From: Hexactinellida sp. DTS-2022
Taxonomy: Eukaryota; Porifera; Hexactinellida
DNA: 64,000 nucleotides
Direction of reading: 5' to 3'
NCBI GenBank assembly: GCA_028753945.1
Contig: JAPNXP010000002.1
Coordinates: forward strand, 3,162,001 to 3,226,000
Position numbers and translations under genes: made by a program. A model generated the notes under the pieces. That model saw only the letters and a list, made by a program, of their open reading frames with translations, searched no databases and had not been told where the DNA came from. Below, one piece after another: positions 1 to 12,131 of the stretch. Each line of letters starts with the position of its first letter. Position 1 is the first letter of the stretch.

Positions 1-367
1 ATGAATAAAAAGGTCATCTTTTCATGCGAAATTTGATAAAATGCTTGATAAAAAAATTTCCAAGTCATAATTCAAAAATGTAAACCGTCTACCTACTCCG
101 TACGCTTATAATCTTTAAATATTGATTCTGATGACAAACATTGATAATTGCATTGCCAAATTACCGCATAATATCGACCACCACTTTTGGAAATCGCCCT
201 ATGGGAGATTTGTATTAGCCAAATTTTGAAACCGACAAAAAATAAAAAGTATAATAGATAGGGACATTTTCTTTTTGGTTTATTGATTTGTATCGTATAG
301 GTATATATTTCTCACAATTACAGATTAATACAAGAACTTTCATTCACGTGGGGTAATTTAACCTTAA
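1..367 (+). mobile_element. TTAA element family A, copy 1 (right half)
   Basis: This is the right half of a roughly 725-bp non-autonomous element found about ten times in the window. It ends GTAATTTAACC followed by TTAA at 364-367, the mirror of the left tip TTAAGGTTAAATTAC seen in complete copies. The left part lies outside the window. The terminal repeats and TTAA duplication fit piggyBac- or Kolobok-type transposition. No transposase is encoded. Confidence 0.85.
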
Positions 368-1240
368 CATAACGCCAGAGATATGACCTGTTCAGACAGG
401 AAGAGACCACTTCGGCTCTCGACCCATGCTTACCAACAGGGGGTATCTGACGGAAGTCGCTTCCAAAAACCATTACTTTGCCACCAAAGGGGAGATCACA
501 GGAACAATTATCCCTCAAACTGCGATCAACACACTCAGCTACATGCTTATTTGACATGCACGCTTCATCCCATACCAAAAGTTTTGTACGCTTAATTAGC
601 TGTGCCAAAGCACTCTGTTTCGAAATGTTACATACAGATAACTCATTGATATCAATGGGAACTTTCAACCTAGAGTGGACAGTCCTCCCTCCTGCGAGGA
701 GGAGAGCGGCTATGCCACTGCTAGCTAACCCAAGGACAATTTGACTCTGTGAGCAAACTTGAGCCAAAAGTATATTTTAAAGGAATGTCTTTCCTGTGCC
801 CCCGGGACCATCTACAAATAATATTTTGGGATACTGCTCAGGATCATTTACCGCTGCTATTATAGAGGTAAACACACTATGCTGATCAGAATTAAGAGAA
901 GGAACATCATGAACAACTATTGCTAGCTGCTCATCAAATTATAATATAATTCTATCTCAATAATAAGATCCTCATCGTATGGACTTCTGGTATGAATGGG
1001 TATTGTCATTCCTGGGAAATCTGGTAGAGATAAACCCTGGTTTTGCAAACGCTTATCAATATCCATTAATACAGAATTAAGTATGTGCTCATCGACCTCA
1101 ATATCGGGCACATACGTTCTAGCACGATAAAGAAAGTCATCAGAAAAAGCAAATTTATACTTTTCCCAAAGAGCCGCAGGATTACATGGTTCGTCATAGA
1201 GTAGAGTTGTACGAATAGATTACGTAACTGTGGAGCCATA
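368..1240 (-). pseudogene. Helitron Pif1-family helicase fragment
   Basis: This is a relic of the SF1B (Pif1-like) helicase domain of a Helitron rolling-circle transposon, read on the minus strand with stops and at least one frame change. In order there are a Helitron-type EPCNPAALWEKYKFAFSDDF segment near 1130-1200, a spacer containing LQNQGLSLPDFPGM, the Walker A motif GPGGTGKTFL near 781-809, then ASSGIAALLLAGGRTVHSR. A WDEACM box (Walker B position) and GGKVMVFGSDFRQIPPV (motif III) follow. A stop lies directly after Walker A. The protein ends abruptly at 367, exactly at the TTAA tip of element A, so the helicase C-terminus is lost here. No Rep (HUH nuclease) domain is visible. Helitron is preferred over a cellular PIF1 because of the EPCNPAALW segment. 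Confidence 0.88.
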
Positions 1241-1490
1241 TGCTACGAAGCAGCAATATTCAAATACAAATCATATTCGCTATCATCTTCCAGCAGGGCC
1301 CGTGAGAGGGGGGTCTCTGGTCCCAAAGGAGCAGGGCCCGGAACCAGATGGGGCCCGTGTTTTCACTTTGGATAAATCACGAATGTCCATCTTATATAAA
1401 CGAACCTTATTTTGCACTTAGTTTAGTTTTTTCTATAGGAGTATAATTATTATAAATGTTTTAATCAGTTTTTATTACTCCTTGTTAGAA
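1241..1490. other. Intergenic, locally GC-rich
   Basis: No coding sequence is recognised. A short GC-richer stretch near 1293-1355 repeats GGGCCCG three times. It stands out against AT-rich flanks and may be debris of another element. Confidence 0.4.
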
Positions 1491-1850
1491 ATGTCGTCAT
1501 ACAAACATACTTCCGGTGCAGAAAAGAGGCGAGGAAATGTGTTCGGGATAAAGAAACAAAGGCAATGTCCCAGAGTCTCTTTGATATACAATTTGTCTAT
1601 CGGTCAGATGAAAATTCTCAACAACTAGCATTACCAATCGATACTATGGAAGAGATGTCGGCCATAGGATCTACAAATAATGACGTTGATCCAATAGGTG
1701 CAGAACCATCTATTAATGATTCTTAGCCTAGTGATCAAAACTCCTTTATCGAGGATACCTATACACAGTGGCACGGTAGCTTGCCTCAGCATGAATTTGA
1801 TACCTTTCAATTGCTCTATCATTAGTTCAATTTTATTCTTCGTACTTGAG
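1491..1850 (+). pseudogene. ZMYM-type hAT transposase, N-terminal fragment
   Basis: An ATG at 1491 opens a frame starting MSSYKHTSGAEKRR. The SGAEKR-type basic start is typical of ZMYM1/5-like hAT proteins found as TEs in many animals. Frame changes and stops follow. A later segment reads VIKTPLSRIPIHSGTVACLS. The matching middle domain (TTF-type zinc finger) appears downstream at 4741-5372 on the same strand, so this was probably one gene, later split by the block carrying the RAG1-like relic. The family assignment of this short piece rests mainly on that context. Confidence 0.55.
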
Positions 1851-2394
1851 AACCTAGAAATGGATCATAACTATCACCGTAGGCATTCATAGTTTTCTAA
1901 ATTTCGTATACAATACTCAAGTAACCACAAAAGTTATAAATAGAAAATCATAGTTTCACAAAATCAGGTTAGGAATTCAATAACTTTATTATCAGTATTT
2001 GGGGTAAATGGTATGTTATAAGCTATAATTAGATATAATTTTAGTGCTATTTACGATTCAATATGTATAAAGTTACTATAAACAGAATATATTCAGTAAT
2101 ATCATAATATTTTCTAGTTTTATATTTGTATGGTTCTAAAAATTCAATTTCTATTATTTCGCCGCGTTTAAAGTGTAACTACTATTATTGCTAATTGTTG
2201 CGAGTTGAAAGTTTGATATTATATGGAAGGAAATCATATTATAGATAGATTAAAATAATTTCTAGCTATTCCCAAGTTTTCCCAAATGGTCATTTCCCAT
2301 GTTTTCCAAATGACTGTTGTGAAATTTTATAATTTTTTTCTAATAATTACCGAACATTATATTATGGTTGTTTAGAACTTACTTACAATCGTGA
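1851..2394. other. AT-rich stretch, nothing recognised
   Basis: There is no convincing reading frame and no terminal repeat. The stretch separates the hAT N-terminal fragment from the RAG1-like relic and may hold the unrecognised 5' end of that transposon. Confidence 0.4.
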
Positions 2395-4530
2395 TGAATA
2401 ACGAAGAAGCGTTTCATTTCTGCACCTCTAATCCTGAGAAAGGTTTTAGTGATATTTCTCGTCTATTTCTTAGTAAATATCATACATATAGACGAAGATA
2501 AATTTGACTATTACCGACGAAATTCTCAGAGATGAAGAAAGAGAGATTAAGCTATTTGAAAAGGAATGACCTAACAACATGGATCAGTTGTACTTTTGTA
2601 CAACTATAAATCCATCACAGAGTGAAGTCCCTCAATGTTCCTATGAAGATTTCACAATAGAAAAATTGCAAGCATCTCAGTCTACAATCGAATTAGAAGA
2701 GAATATCAGCCGAGTACCTAAAAAGCACATTAGCCAGTTACAGATTTGGGCTATTCGTAACCGACTAGCTGAACTTAGGTCTCATGTTGAAGCTGTTGCT
2801 CAACATGAAAATTGTACTCCTAAATGATAGCTATGTACCTAGTCAAATTGTATTCATTGGAGGAACACGACAACAGCACAGCTAATGTGATCAAAGAGGT
2901 TATCAATACAGGAAAGTTCGGATAACTCAAAAACAAACTATCTCTGGACGCTTCAGCTTTCTTATTGGACTCTCTCGAAATAGGAAAGTCAAAATACATT
3001 GATTTGAGGCGTGTACTATTGGAAGAATCAATTACCCTCCCTGGATATAATCGTGTAGCTCTTCACCGTAGTCAAATCATTCTAGCCGATGATATCCATT
3101 TAGTGGAGAGAGACTATCCAATTGGTATCGGCATTTCCTACAAAGAAATGCTCACTGAAACTATTAACAGAATTTTACCGAATATCTCCATCGATGGTTT
3201 AGGACAACAACTCAAAATTCGTGTCTCAGATGGACTAGATGGGTCAGGCTCACATCGTGTATACCAACAAGTAACATCTCACCCTGATGTCTCAACTAAA
3301 AATCTTCTTCTATTTGGTTTTAAAGTGATTACTATTTCAGACAATCAGAGTAATACTCTTTGGAAAAATACTTTACCTAATTCTCCTTTCTCAATTAGGC
3401 CAATTACTATACTCGCTCTTCCAGAAAATAAAGAAAATGTAGTTTTCTTATGAAAACTATTATCAATAAAGAAACTGCTGATATTGAAGCAAATGGACTC
3501 GATTTAATTAACTGTCATCATGCTAGCGTAGTGATCTAACGTTCACAGTTGGATGATAAAATGGCCGGAATTCTTAGCGGTGCTGGAGATGCGTCCTGCC
3601 AGTTCTGTACTGCCACATTCAAACAGATTCATGATGTAGTTATCGTTAGAGATGGTTTTCCAATTAATAGGTTTATTAGTGATGCTAAGGTTTTATTCCA
3701 GGAAGTAGACGAAGAACAATTCCTCTCTCTAACTACTGACCAAAGTTTTAATCTCACACATGTCCCATTATCTGATAAAGATATAATTCCCAGTTCACCC
3801 CTACACGCATATCTTCGATGTTTAGTTGGTTAATGCACTTGTTAGGTCATCTGAGTGCCGGCGTTAGCAAATGGTCACCTAGTTCACCGAAAGTCCATAG
3901 TGCGAAGAATTTTCTCTGTGGATTACTAAAAGAAATGTTAAACATCATGATTGATTTTGCTTCTTCACAAGGCGGAACTTCAACCACTGGAAATGAGCTA
4001 GGCGATGTTTAGTGCGAAAAAATAATAGCGAATTGGATTTCTTATACTGGCTGCTGTCAACAATACCGACACAATCCAAAGAGGCTATAATCGACATTCA
4101 TACCTACCTCGGAGCTATCTTGAGAGTGTATAATTGTGGAAGACGAATAGACACAAAAGAACTAACGGTAGTAAGCCAGAAACTATATATCTTGATTTTG
4201 AATTCTTTTCCTTGGGAAAATATTACGCCTACGTTGCACAAAGTGTTGGCACATGCACCTAATATTATCTCAGCTTTCAATAATGGACTAGGGTTGGAAC
4301 AACTATCTGAAGAAGGATTTGAGGCGAGTAATAAGTTAATCCGTAGATATACGTAGAGAACGCTTATCTCGTAAGTTCAGTTTTGAAGATAATATTAAGG
4401 ATGTATTTACTATATAATGTTAGGTCAAAGCGATCCAGTCCTCTTACTCAATAGAAGGCTGAAGAAACCAGTACCAGATAATTGCATGATAGAAGAAGAT
4501 ATTAGTGATCAAGAACTGCTTGTTAATTAA
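2395..4530 (+). pseudogene. RAG1-like / Transib-superfamily transposase, copy 1
   Basis: This is a frameshifted relic of a RAG1-like DDE transposase. The segments are in RAG1 order. LPGYNRVALHRSQIILADDI (about 3034-3100) is followed by DGLDGSGSHRVYQQ (3229-3270), which aligns with the RAG1 segment holding its first catalytic Asp. Next come LLLFGFKVITI and a CQFC zinc pair (about 3597-3608) matching the RAG1 CTLC region. The C-terminal block has LHKVLAHAPNII (4237-4272) and SEEGFEASNKLIRRY (4309-4353), matching RAG1 HKTLAHVPEII and SEGNESGNKLFRRFR, which holds the catalytic Glu. The frame then shifts into KDVF and SDPVLLLNRRLKKP and ends near 4530. The middle catalytic Asp is not obvious: the expected site reads SSPLHAYLR. 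No RAG2-like gene or clear terminal repeats were found. The similarity is recognised by eye, not by search. Confidence 0.8.
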
Positions 4531-4740
4531 TTCACTTCTGTTACCAGAACTTGATTAAAAATCTCATCTATTGAATTTGTTGTATTTAACACTTTTTGGA
4601 AATTGTAGCATAACTCCCATGACGTCATAACTTGTGAACCATGAGCTATACAAATTATCTGAATATGTCAATCGATTTTTTTGGTTCGATAACCTATAGG
4701 TCAATAAAACATTTTATAGCCTTAAAGTTTACATAAATAC

Positions 4741-5372
4741 TCAATACCACCAAATTGCAGTTTCGTGCCACTGTGTTATATGCTCACCCAAAAAGAAACT
4801 ATCAAGAGGGATATTTCCTGTCTAACTTCACCATATCATTCTAATAAGGAAAGAGATGAATTTACCAGAATTGGTCCTCCTCCTCCAACTAAAACAATTC
4901 CACCTGATAACTACGGTCGAGCTTTTTCTCATTCCATGTATAAATCAAAATGGCCTAATGGAGAAATAGAGGTTCGTAATTGTCTCGTCTTTAGTCCAAG
5001 TAAAAATTCCATTTTCTGCTTCCCTTGCGTCTTTTCAGTTCATCTACAATTGGTCAGCCAGCTTCGTTGATTACAACTCCTGATGGTCATGGGCAGACCT
5101 CCGGTTGGAAAAAGATTTCTAGTCGTGTCCCTCATCACGAGCATACATCATCCCAATGGTTATGTTATCTAAAATGGCGTCAACTTGAGGCGCGTCTTGA
5201 ATTAGATATCGGAATTGATGACCAGTTAATAAATTCATTTAAGCTAATAACCATTTTCGTTGGTAATTTTTCTAAATTTTTCGTAAAGAATTACACCTGT
5301 GATTCTAGACCTCTTACTGACAAAGATTGGCGTTTTGTTTTTCTTGATTTAGTATCGAATTGGCTTAAATAA
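4741..5372 (+). pseudogene. ZMYM-type hAT transposase, TTF zinc-finger region
   Basis: Two overlapping frames give the TTF-type zinc-finger segment of a ZMYM-like hAT transposase. The first reads RIGPPPPTKTIPPDNYGRAF and then IFCFPCVFS, the usual FCFPC core. After a frame change come GWKKISSRVPHHEHTSSQW and LCYLKWRQLEARLE, the usual conserved W-K and H-E-S-x-x-H region. The open frame stops at 5372 next to element H copy 1, so the catalytic RNase H-like domain is absent. It probably belongs with the fragment at 1491-1850. Confidence 0.72.
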
Positions 5373-6968
5373 TTCTGAAAATACATGTCAAGCATATGAG
5401 CAATTTCAAATTTCCTTCAACGATACTTTTTTGTAATATTTTTTTGAAATTATAAAATTATCCTCTAATTCAATCTTGTACTCGAAAACAATTTTTCTAG
5501 GTGTCATAACGATTTTAGATTATACCGAATTGCACCATGGAACACCCTAAATGATCTACTTGAGAATCAGAGTGTTCATTGTGGCTCTCACATATTGAAA
5601 AACATTTTTATGGCAACATAATGCGGGAAACGACGAGAATTCAGTGCTTATTTGTTTTATTTGATGACAAAAGCGTCCCACAATTCTCAAAAAACAGTGA
5701 AACAAAAAGCTATTACAAATAAAGTTCCTTTACTTGTTCTCAACACTCTATTAAATTTTCTAACAAATTAATTAGCCAGTTTTTGAATGAAAATTTTACC
5801 CCTGTGCAACTTTTTACATTCTAATGTTTTTATTTGTGTCGAAGTGGCTGAGTCCAGAATGTGAAAGTACGACTAAAATGAGTTCCAAATCTACATAAAA
5901 TAGATAATGTCATTTGAAATTGAATTAAATCATTTTTAGAAATTTAGAGCTAAGCTCTATCTCATTTGGTTCAGAAGTTGGATTTTTTGTCACATATTAG
6001 ATATTGACACTCTGCCACCACCATATATGGAAATTGAAATCAGAACACATCATTCGAATCAACATATATTCCCAAAAGGTTATCCAATGATTTTGAAATT
6101 GTATCATGATATGATTAGCATTTTAGAGCTAGTGTCTGCTGTCTACAGATCAAGAGTTAGAAATTTGCTTCGTCATCAAAAGTGGCCTCATTAAATTACC
6201 ATATATGGTCATTTAAAATTTTTTAGACACCTAGGGTCCTAAAATGTATTATAAACGTGTAGAAAGTCAGGTATTTACAGTATTTTCTGTTGGCTATAAT
6301 CATTTTATCTCAAAGGGTTTCTGAAATATCAACAGGTATGAAATGTATGATTTTTTTGCCCCCTTCTGATGTTCAAAAGTCCATAACCTATCGAATAATG
6401 ATTGGATCGTGTCCTAAAACTTCTCATTCTGTGCGAAAATGCTATTTCCATCTATATATCAACAAATCGGAAGTTATATAATGCATTATTGAATATTTGA
6501 GGGCCTTGAGGTGTGAAATTTGACAAAAAAGACAAAACCGTAGTCATAAATTGGTAGTACTCATGATATATTCGTGGAAAAGTGTTCAAACCTAATGCTA
6601 CATATAGATAAGAAGCTTATACATTAATATCAAGAATAACAGAATTATTCTGCAGTCCAATGTACCACAGTAATATAAGATCACCGGGTACTGCCATAGC
6701 CTTCTTCTCCTTTTATGCCCCTAATTTCCTAATCTTTCACATATTCCTAAATTTTTTGACGTAAATTTAATATATTGACCTGTATAGTCCGTTTTTCTCG
6801 ATTGGGACGCAATACATGTCAGTAAAGAATTTTACCACCTCATTTAATCCTGAAATTCGGAGAAATTCGTAGGCCGCAGCCTTAGAATGCGTATAACACC
6901 AAGAATAATTATCAAAAAGTGACAATAAAATTTCAGGGGTGACATATGATCCATCCTCAGACCCTTGA
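5368..6968 (-). mobile_element. TTAA element family H, copy 1 (truncated)
   Basis: The sequence is the reverse complement of most of the complete H copy at 25542-27308, diverged but collinear. Shared landmarks include the segment around 5500-5600, the boxes at 5940-6200 (AGAGCTAAGCTCTA, CATATATGG) and the stretch 6640-6760. Both tips are missing. At 6969 it is cut off by element U. Only short chance frames are present. Confidence 0.8.
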
Positions 6969-9233
6969 TTAAGGAGATACAATGGCAGATTTTTACAAAT
7001 ATACCTAAATGCCATATTTCATGTATTAGCATTTCCAAATATACTTTGACATGCCAGGTTGCCGATTCTGAAAGAAAAATTCGAAATTTGTCACTATTAG
7101 GACCTTTTTGACAGCACCAAAGGTCAAAATCATCTTCGCATTAGATAATATGGCCACATAGCGGTGAATAATTGTAAATTCATGAAAAACGATAAATTTA
7201 GTTTAACGGTGTCCCAATATGGGGAAAAACCGGAAATTTCGCTCCAAAAGACAACATATTTTGTTTTTTGTACCAAACACTACCGAAGGACCATAACTAA
7301 CGTTTGTATTTGGTTTTGAGCCACGTCCAAGCGTATTTTCTGAGTTATGAGCTATTTTGTACAGCGTATCACTGGTTTCTCCACTTTGAACTATTATCAG
7401 TACTGTATTCCTCAACAATGGTAAGATTGGTGGTATCATTACTTTATCCTAGCAATCAATGACGAAAATAAACAACAATTGATCAAAAAAAATTCGCAAA
7501 AAGTGAAAATCTAAACATTTATGGTCTATAATCTCATTCGAGGGTACGTTTTCTTGTCCATTTTCTATCTCAGGCACCCGAGCAGCTAGCATCAACATTT
7601 ACGTCTCAAAATGCTCGCAATACACGACTTCCTATACGTTCATAATACATTTTGGGACCCTAACACCCTCCGTTTTCAAAATGATCCCTATATGGTCATG
7701 TAATGTGCCCAATTTTGATGACACAGCAAATTTCTTCTTTCCTAAAGTATAAACATTAGAGCTTAGCTCTAACCTTCTATTCACATCAATAACCCATTAC
7801 ATATTCATTAGAAGTACAAATGAGACTATTTTCCAAATGGTTACTAGAATTTAATTTCACATGCCCATATATGGAGGTGTCATTTCAGTGATCTGACCAT
7901 AATCCTTGAAATTCAAATATAAGCTAGAGCTTAGCTCTAACTGCCTAGTAACATCAATAATCCATTTCAAGTTTGAAGGTATAGTTATCGATTACTGTTT
8001 CGTATATTGAAACGTTTGGGGAACCCATTTGGTCGTTTTCACAATATGATGAAAATTCCGGCGGAGGGGTGCAACTACTAAGATTCCTGAGGAAGATTAC
8101 AAAGATTGCGGTCTGATTTTTTTTTTCCACTTAATATACCCCAAACCAAAAAGCCTGGACCTTTGCGATTAGCCAAATACATCAAATTACAATTAGTAAT
8201 AGCCAATCAATTGGTAAATGATATTAAATATTCAAAAAATCTGACTCAAGTCGCACACCTCAATATTTCGGGGTCATCGAAGTCAAAAATAAAAAATCGC
8301 AATCGTCGCCTCAAAAGATTAGGCTTTTATAGAGTTGAAATCGACTAGAGAACATTCTAGAACAGCTCTAATTGTTCAGGAAACTTTGACGTGTCTATGT
8401 TATATTGAATAGGAGCTCATAGTCGTAATCTAAAAGAATCTATATCAAGACAAAACAATTCAATATGCGTTGAAATGTGTTGAATCTTAGTCATATTTAG
8501 GCAGAGCAAGTTTTGAGAATACTTAGAAGTATTCAGAGCATCCATAGACATGTTCTATAGTGAATTTACAGTTTCCTATAAGGAATACCGTTAACCACTC
8601 CTAGCTATACTTTGACATGCTATCTATCCAAATCCAAAAGAAAAATTCGATTCGGACATTTTTTTACCTTTTTGACGTCACCAAAGGTCAAAATCACCGT
8701 CATTTTATACAAATACATTCCGTTTGATTTTCCGTGGAGTGACCTTTGTAAAGCTTGCATATCTCAAAAAGTATAAGTCGGAGAGAAGAAAACTATCCCT
8801 CAAAAATGATCCTTATCAGTAGTAGATAAAATTTCGCCGCGTCGATTTTCAACTTTAATACAAAGTTATGGAGTTAATAATTATATAACGCCAATTTTCT
8901 GATAAAATCGAGCGATTATTTGAAAATATATAGAAAAAAAGAATCAAATCGATATCGAAAATTCTGTGTGGCGAAATCCCTTGTACTAATGTAGTAGAGT
9001 TAAACTTGCACTATAATAGAACTTGCGCCTAATAGAGTAAATAGCTAAAACTTTTATTGACTAGTATGGATTCACTATTAGGCTATTTTACAACTATCAA
9101 TATCTAATTCAAATTTTCATTTTAGAGAATCGTGATAATACTGTAATTTGTTCCTACTAAAAAGTCATGTCTAAAAACGCAATAATAATAGGGGGTTATC
9201 GGGTGTCGAAAATCTGCCATTGTATCTCCTTAA
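6969..9233. mobile_element. TTAA element family U, 2.26 kb, 25-bp terminal repeats
   Basis: The left end TTAAGGAGATACAATGGCAG (6969 onward, continuing ATTTT) is exactly mirrored by the right end at 9209-9233, giving a perfect 25-bp inverted repeat including TTAA. Subterminal sequence near 9150-9210 is homologous to element G. The interior holds two sets of the shared core: a CTATATGG-type box near 7689, AGAGCTTAGCTCTAA near 7760, CCATATATGG near 7866 and AGAGCTTAGCTCTAA near 7925. A second module, ATACTTTGACATGC followed by a CAAAGGTCAAAATCA box, occurs near 7047 and again near 8610. Only short unrecognised frames occur (for example 8106-8348). The left flank is element H and the right flank is an integrase gene. 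Confidence 0.85.
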
Positions 9234-9455
9234 GTCATGATAACGGGTACAAGTTCATCCTCAATTACCAAGACTGCTTCAGTAAGTTCGTCGTCCTGAG
9301 ACCACTCAAATCCAAGACAGCAGACGAGGTGTCACAGTGTTTTGTAATTAACTTCTGTGAGCATGGCCCGCATCATATCCTGCATACAGATAACGGCAAT
9401 GAGTTCGCGAATAAGACGCTGATCGCTCTTCTACACAAGCTGTGCATTATATCTA
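9230..9455 (+). pseudogene. KRBA2-like retroviral-type integrase core, fragment
   Basis: This fragment reads FILNYQDCFSKFVVLRPLKS and then LHTDNGNEFANKTLIALLHK. The second block is the DNG box that carries the second catalytic Asp of the DDE integrase core. A closer-to-full copy lies at 36832-37450, and this piece extends beyond where that one breaks. U sits exactly at a TTAA in this gene: the same position in the other copy reads CAGTTAAGTCC. On the right it is cut by a 5'-truncated A copy. Such integrases occur in Gypsy-like and GINGER elements and in domesticated KRBA2 proteins; which of these applies is not decided. Confidence 0.8.
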
Positions 9456-10082
9456 TATCGAAACTGAAAACGAAATCGAATTATCTTTTATAAATTATAT
9501 TTTATGGGGCGTGCAGTTTTATGGTAATACAAAAGTCCCATAGGGGGATTTCTTCAGACACAACCTGATAAGTGTGTGGTTTGCAAGATCATTATAAGAT
9601 AAAGACATATTATGTGCGTTGTATTAGATAGATCATCGTTATGGGCGGTTGGTGGGCGGTTTAGAAATTTGTTTGACCTAAATAAAAAAAATTGCGACCT
9701 CTTGAACAGAAAAAAATGATTAAAAAGGTCATCTTTTTATGCGATATTTGATAAAATGTTTAAAAAAATATATTCGGAGACATAATTTAGAAATGTAAAC
9801 CGACTACCAACTCCGTACCCTTATAATCTTTAAATATTGATTCTGATAAAAAACTGTGATAGCCGCATTCCCAAAATACCGCACAATATAGACCACCACT
9901 CCTGGAAATAGCCCTATGGGAGATTTGTATTAGCCTATTTTTGAAACCGACAAAAAATATAAAGTATAATTGATAGAGACATTTTCTTTTTGGTTTATTG
10001 CTTTGTATCGTATAGGGATCTATTTCTCACAATTACAGATTAATACAAGAACTTTCATTCACCTGGGGAAATTTAACCTTAA
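9456..10082 (+). mobile_element. TTAA element family A, copy 2 (left end missing)
   Basis: Sequence matches other A copies from the internal ATATCGAAACTGAAAACGAA onward to the right tip ending TTTAACCTTAA at 10082. The first ~100 bp, including the left tip, are replaced by integrase sequence, so this copy cannot be a simple insertion. Confidence 0.85.
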
Positions 10083-10732
10083 CCCGATGTTTCAATAAAA
10101 TTTTAGCAACACCAGGTACATAAGTACTTCGTAACATTTTTAGCAATAAAAGCTATCTATCCATATATTAATAGAACAATTGTTGTCTGCTTTTGTGTGT
10201 GTTAGTCTAGAATTGTTAAGGAAGACAATATGCTCTAGAAAATACAAATTGGCATGCAAGGGTAATCTTAGACGTTCACAACGATGAATTGGTCTTAAAG
10301 TCTTCAAACAAAATAGCGGCATTCTGAAGTCTTAAAAGCGCATAACATCAACCTTCCAAACGGGCACCCTTATTGATGATACTCAAACTAAACAAGTACT
10401 TATTACTATAATCACGTTTGATGATAAAAATATGGACAAGACACTTTCTGAGATGCGGGTAAATTCCCAGTTACGGGCGCCCTTCGTCAAAAGTGCCCGG
10501 ATATAGGAAGTTTAGTGTATTTAGGAATAACTAATTAGTTTTTGTCCGAATCGCCACAATTTTAGATGACAAGGCAGGATAAAATGAAGCACACGTACGA
10601 TTTATGGGATTATTGCCTCACGTAGGAACTAATTTGGATCGAATCCTAGTATTTTGATTCAGACGACACAAATTTGTCACATTATAATATATATTGTATT
10701 GTATTTCTCATCAAAATTTAACAATTTTCACT
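10083..10732. other. AT-rich spacer between two A copies
   Basis: No gene or repeat is recognised. Short frames on the minus strand (10140-10322) show no known motif. Confidence 0.4.
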
Positions 10733-11455
10733 TTTAATTACGGCAGATTCATGCAAAAAAACACATAAATTTCGTTTTGAAGTTAGGTGTTTGATTTTCA
10801 CATATATGATAGAAGACACTATAGCTATATCGAAACTGAAAACGAAATCTGATTATCTTTTATTAGATATATTTTATGGGGTATGCAGTTTTATTGTAAT
10901 ACAAAAGTCCCATAGGGGGATTTTTTCAGACTCCACCTGATAAGTGTGTAGTTTGCAAGATCATTATTTGCTAAAGACCTGTACTGTGTGATCTATCAGA
11001 GAGATCATCGTTATGGGCGGTTGGTGGGCGGTTTAGAATTTTGATAAGATCTAAATAAAACATATTGCGACCTTTTGGAACCAAAAAAAGGATAAAAAGG
11101 TCATCTTTTTAAGAGAAATTTGAGAAAATGCTTGATAAAAAAAAATTCCAAGTCATAATTCAAAAATGTAAACCGTCTACCAACTCCGTACGCTTATAAT
11201 CTTTAAATATTGATTCTGATAACAAACATTGATGGCCGCATTGCCAAATTACCGCATAATATCGACCAACACTTTTGGAAATCGCCCTATGGGAGATTTG
11301 TATTAGCAAAATTTTGAAACAGACAAAAAATAAAAAGTATAATAGATAGGGACATTTTCTTTTTGGTTTATTGCTTTGTATCGTACAGGTATCTATTTCT
11401 CTCAATTACAGATTAATACAAGAATTTTCATTCACGTGGGGTAATTTAACCTTAA
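10733..11455 (+). mobile_element. TTAA element family A, copy 3
   Basis: A nearly full-length copy. The left tip is eroded (starts TTAATTACGGCAG instead of TTAAGGTTAAATTACGGC). The right tip GTAATTTAACCTTAA at 11441-11455 is intact. It is intermediate between the two A subfamilies seen in the window. Confidence 0.88.
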
Positions 11456-11575
11456 AGTATACCAGCCTTGAAATTCCAGGTGAATCTGTTTTATACTTTT
11501 GCTTATTTCCGCACCCACTGTATATAAATTATTATATGCACATTATAAAATTTCCTACATTACACAAACTAGATT

Positions 11576-12131
11576 ATGGATAATCTTGGCGATAATAATT
11601 TTGCTTTCTACATTTACTTATTAGCAATGGGTAATAGAGAGATTTTTCTGGAGATGGTGGAGATGAGGCGGAGAATGGACGCTCAGAAAGAGGAGATGAG
11701 GCGGGGGAGGGACGCCCATGACGAGGTAACCGCGAGGCTTCGGGACGCATCTTCCATTTGGAAGAGGAGGTGCGAAGACTAGAGAGGAGGTGCGCGTAAC
11801 TCGCGAAGAGGTGCTGGCGACAATAGAAGATCTGCGTGTTTCCAGAATGAGGGAAGTAGAAGTGAATAGACGCCTTCAGGAGACTGAGCGACGCTAGACG
11901 AAAGCTGTCGTTGGGAGCGAAGTTATCAGATCAGAGGGGAGAGGGCGGAGAAGGCCGCCAGAATATGGGAAGCACGAGTCCGTTCGCTTAGTCGGTGGGA
12001 GGCCGAAGCTCGCCGGCTACGAGAGCAGGAGTGGGTAGCTGAGGTAGATAGGAGGGCTGCTGCATATAGAGCGGAGATTGAGGAGCGGGATCGCTTTTGG
12101 AGATCGAGGGAAAGAGCGTGGCGGGAATAAG
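11576..12131 (+). pseudogene. Broken Arg/Glu-rich coiled-coil ORF
   Basis: The ORF starts at ATG 11576 and runs 68 residues. Coding-like sequence then continues in other frames to a stop near 12130. Segments include MVEMRRRMDAQKEEMRRGRD, TREEVLATIEDLRVSRMREV and AEIEERDRFWRSRERAWRE. All are rich in Arg, Glu and Ala with heptad-like spacing, so a long coiled coil is likely. Base composition is markedly more GC-rich than the flanks, which suggests a different origin or former coding selection. At least two frameshifts or stops break it. I do not recognise a family. It could be an ORF1/gag-like protein of a retroelement or a captured host exon. Confidence 0.5.

Noticed and set aside
4769..4775. 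CACTGTG resembling a recombination-signal heptamer near the RAG1-like relic
   Set aside because: No nonamer at 12 or 23 bp, and the bases are part of the ZMYM-hAT coding sequence. A 7-mer is expected by chance.
8106..8348. 80-residue frame inside element U
   Set aside because: No motif, AT-driven Lys/Asn/Ile composition, and no similar frame in related element G.
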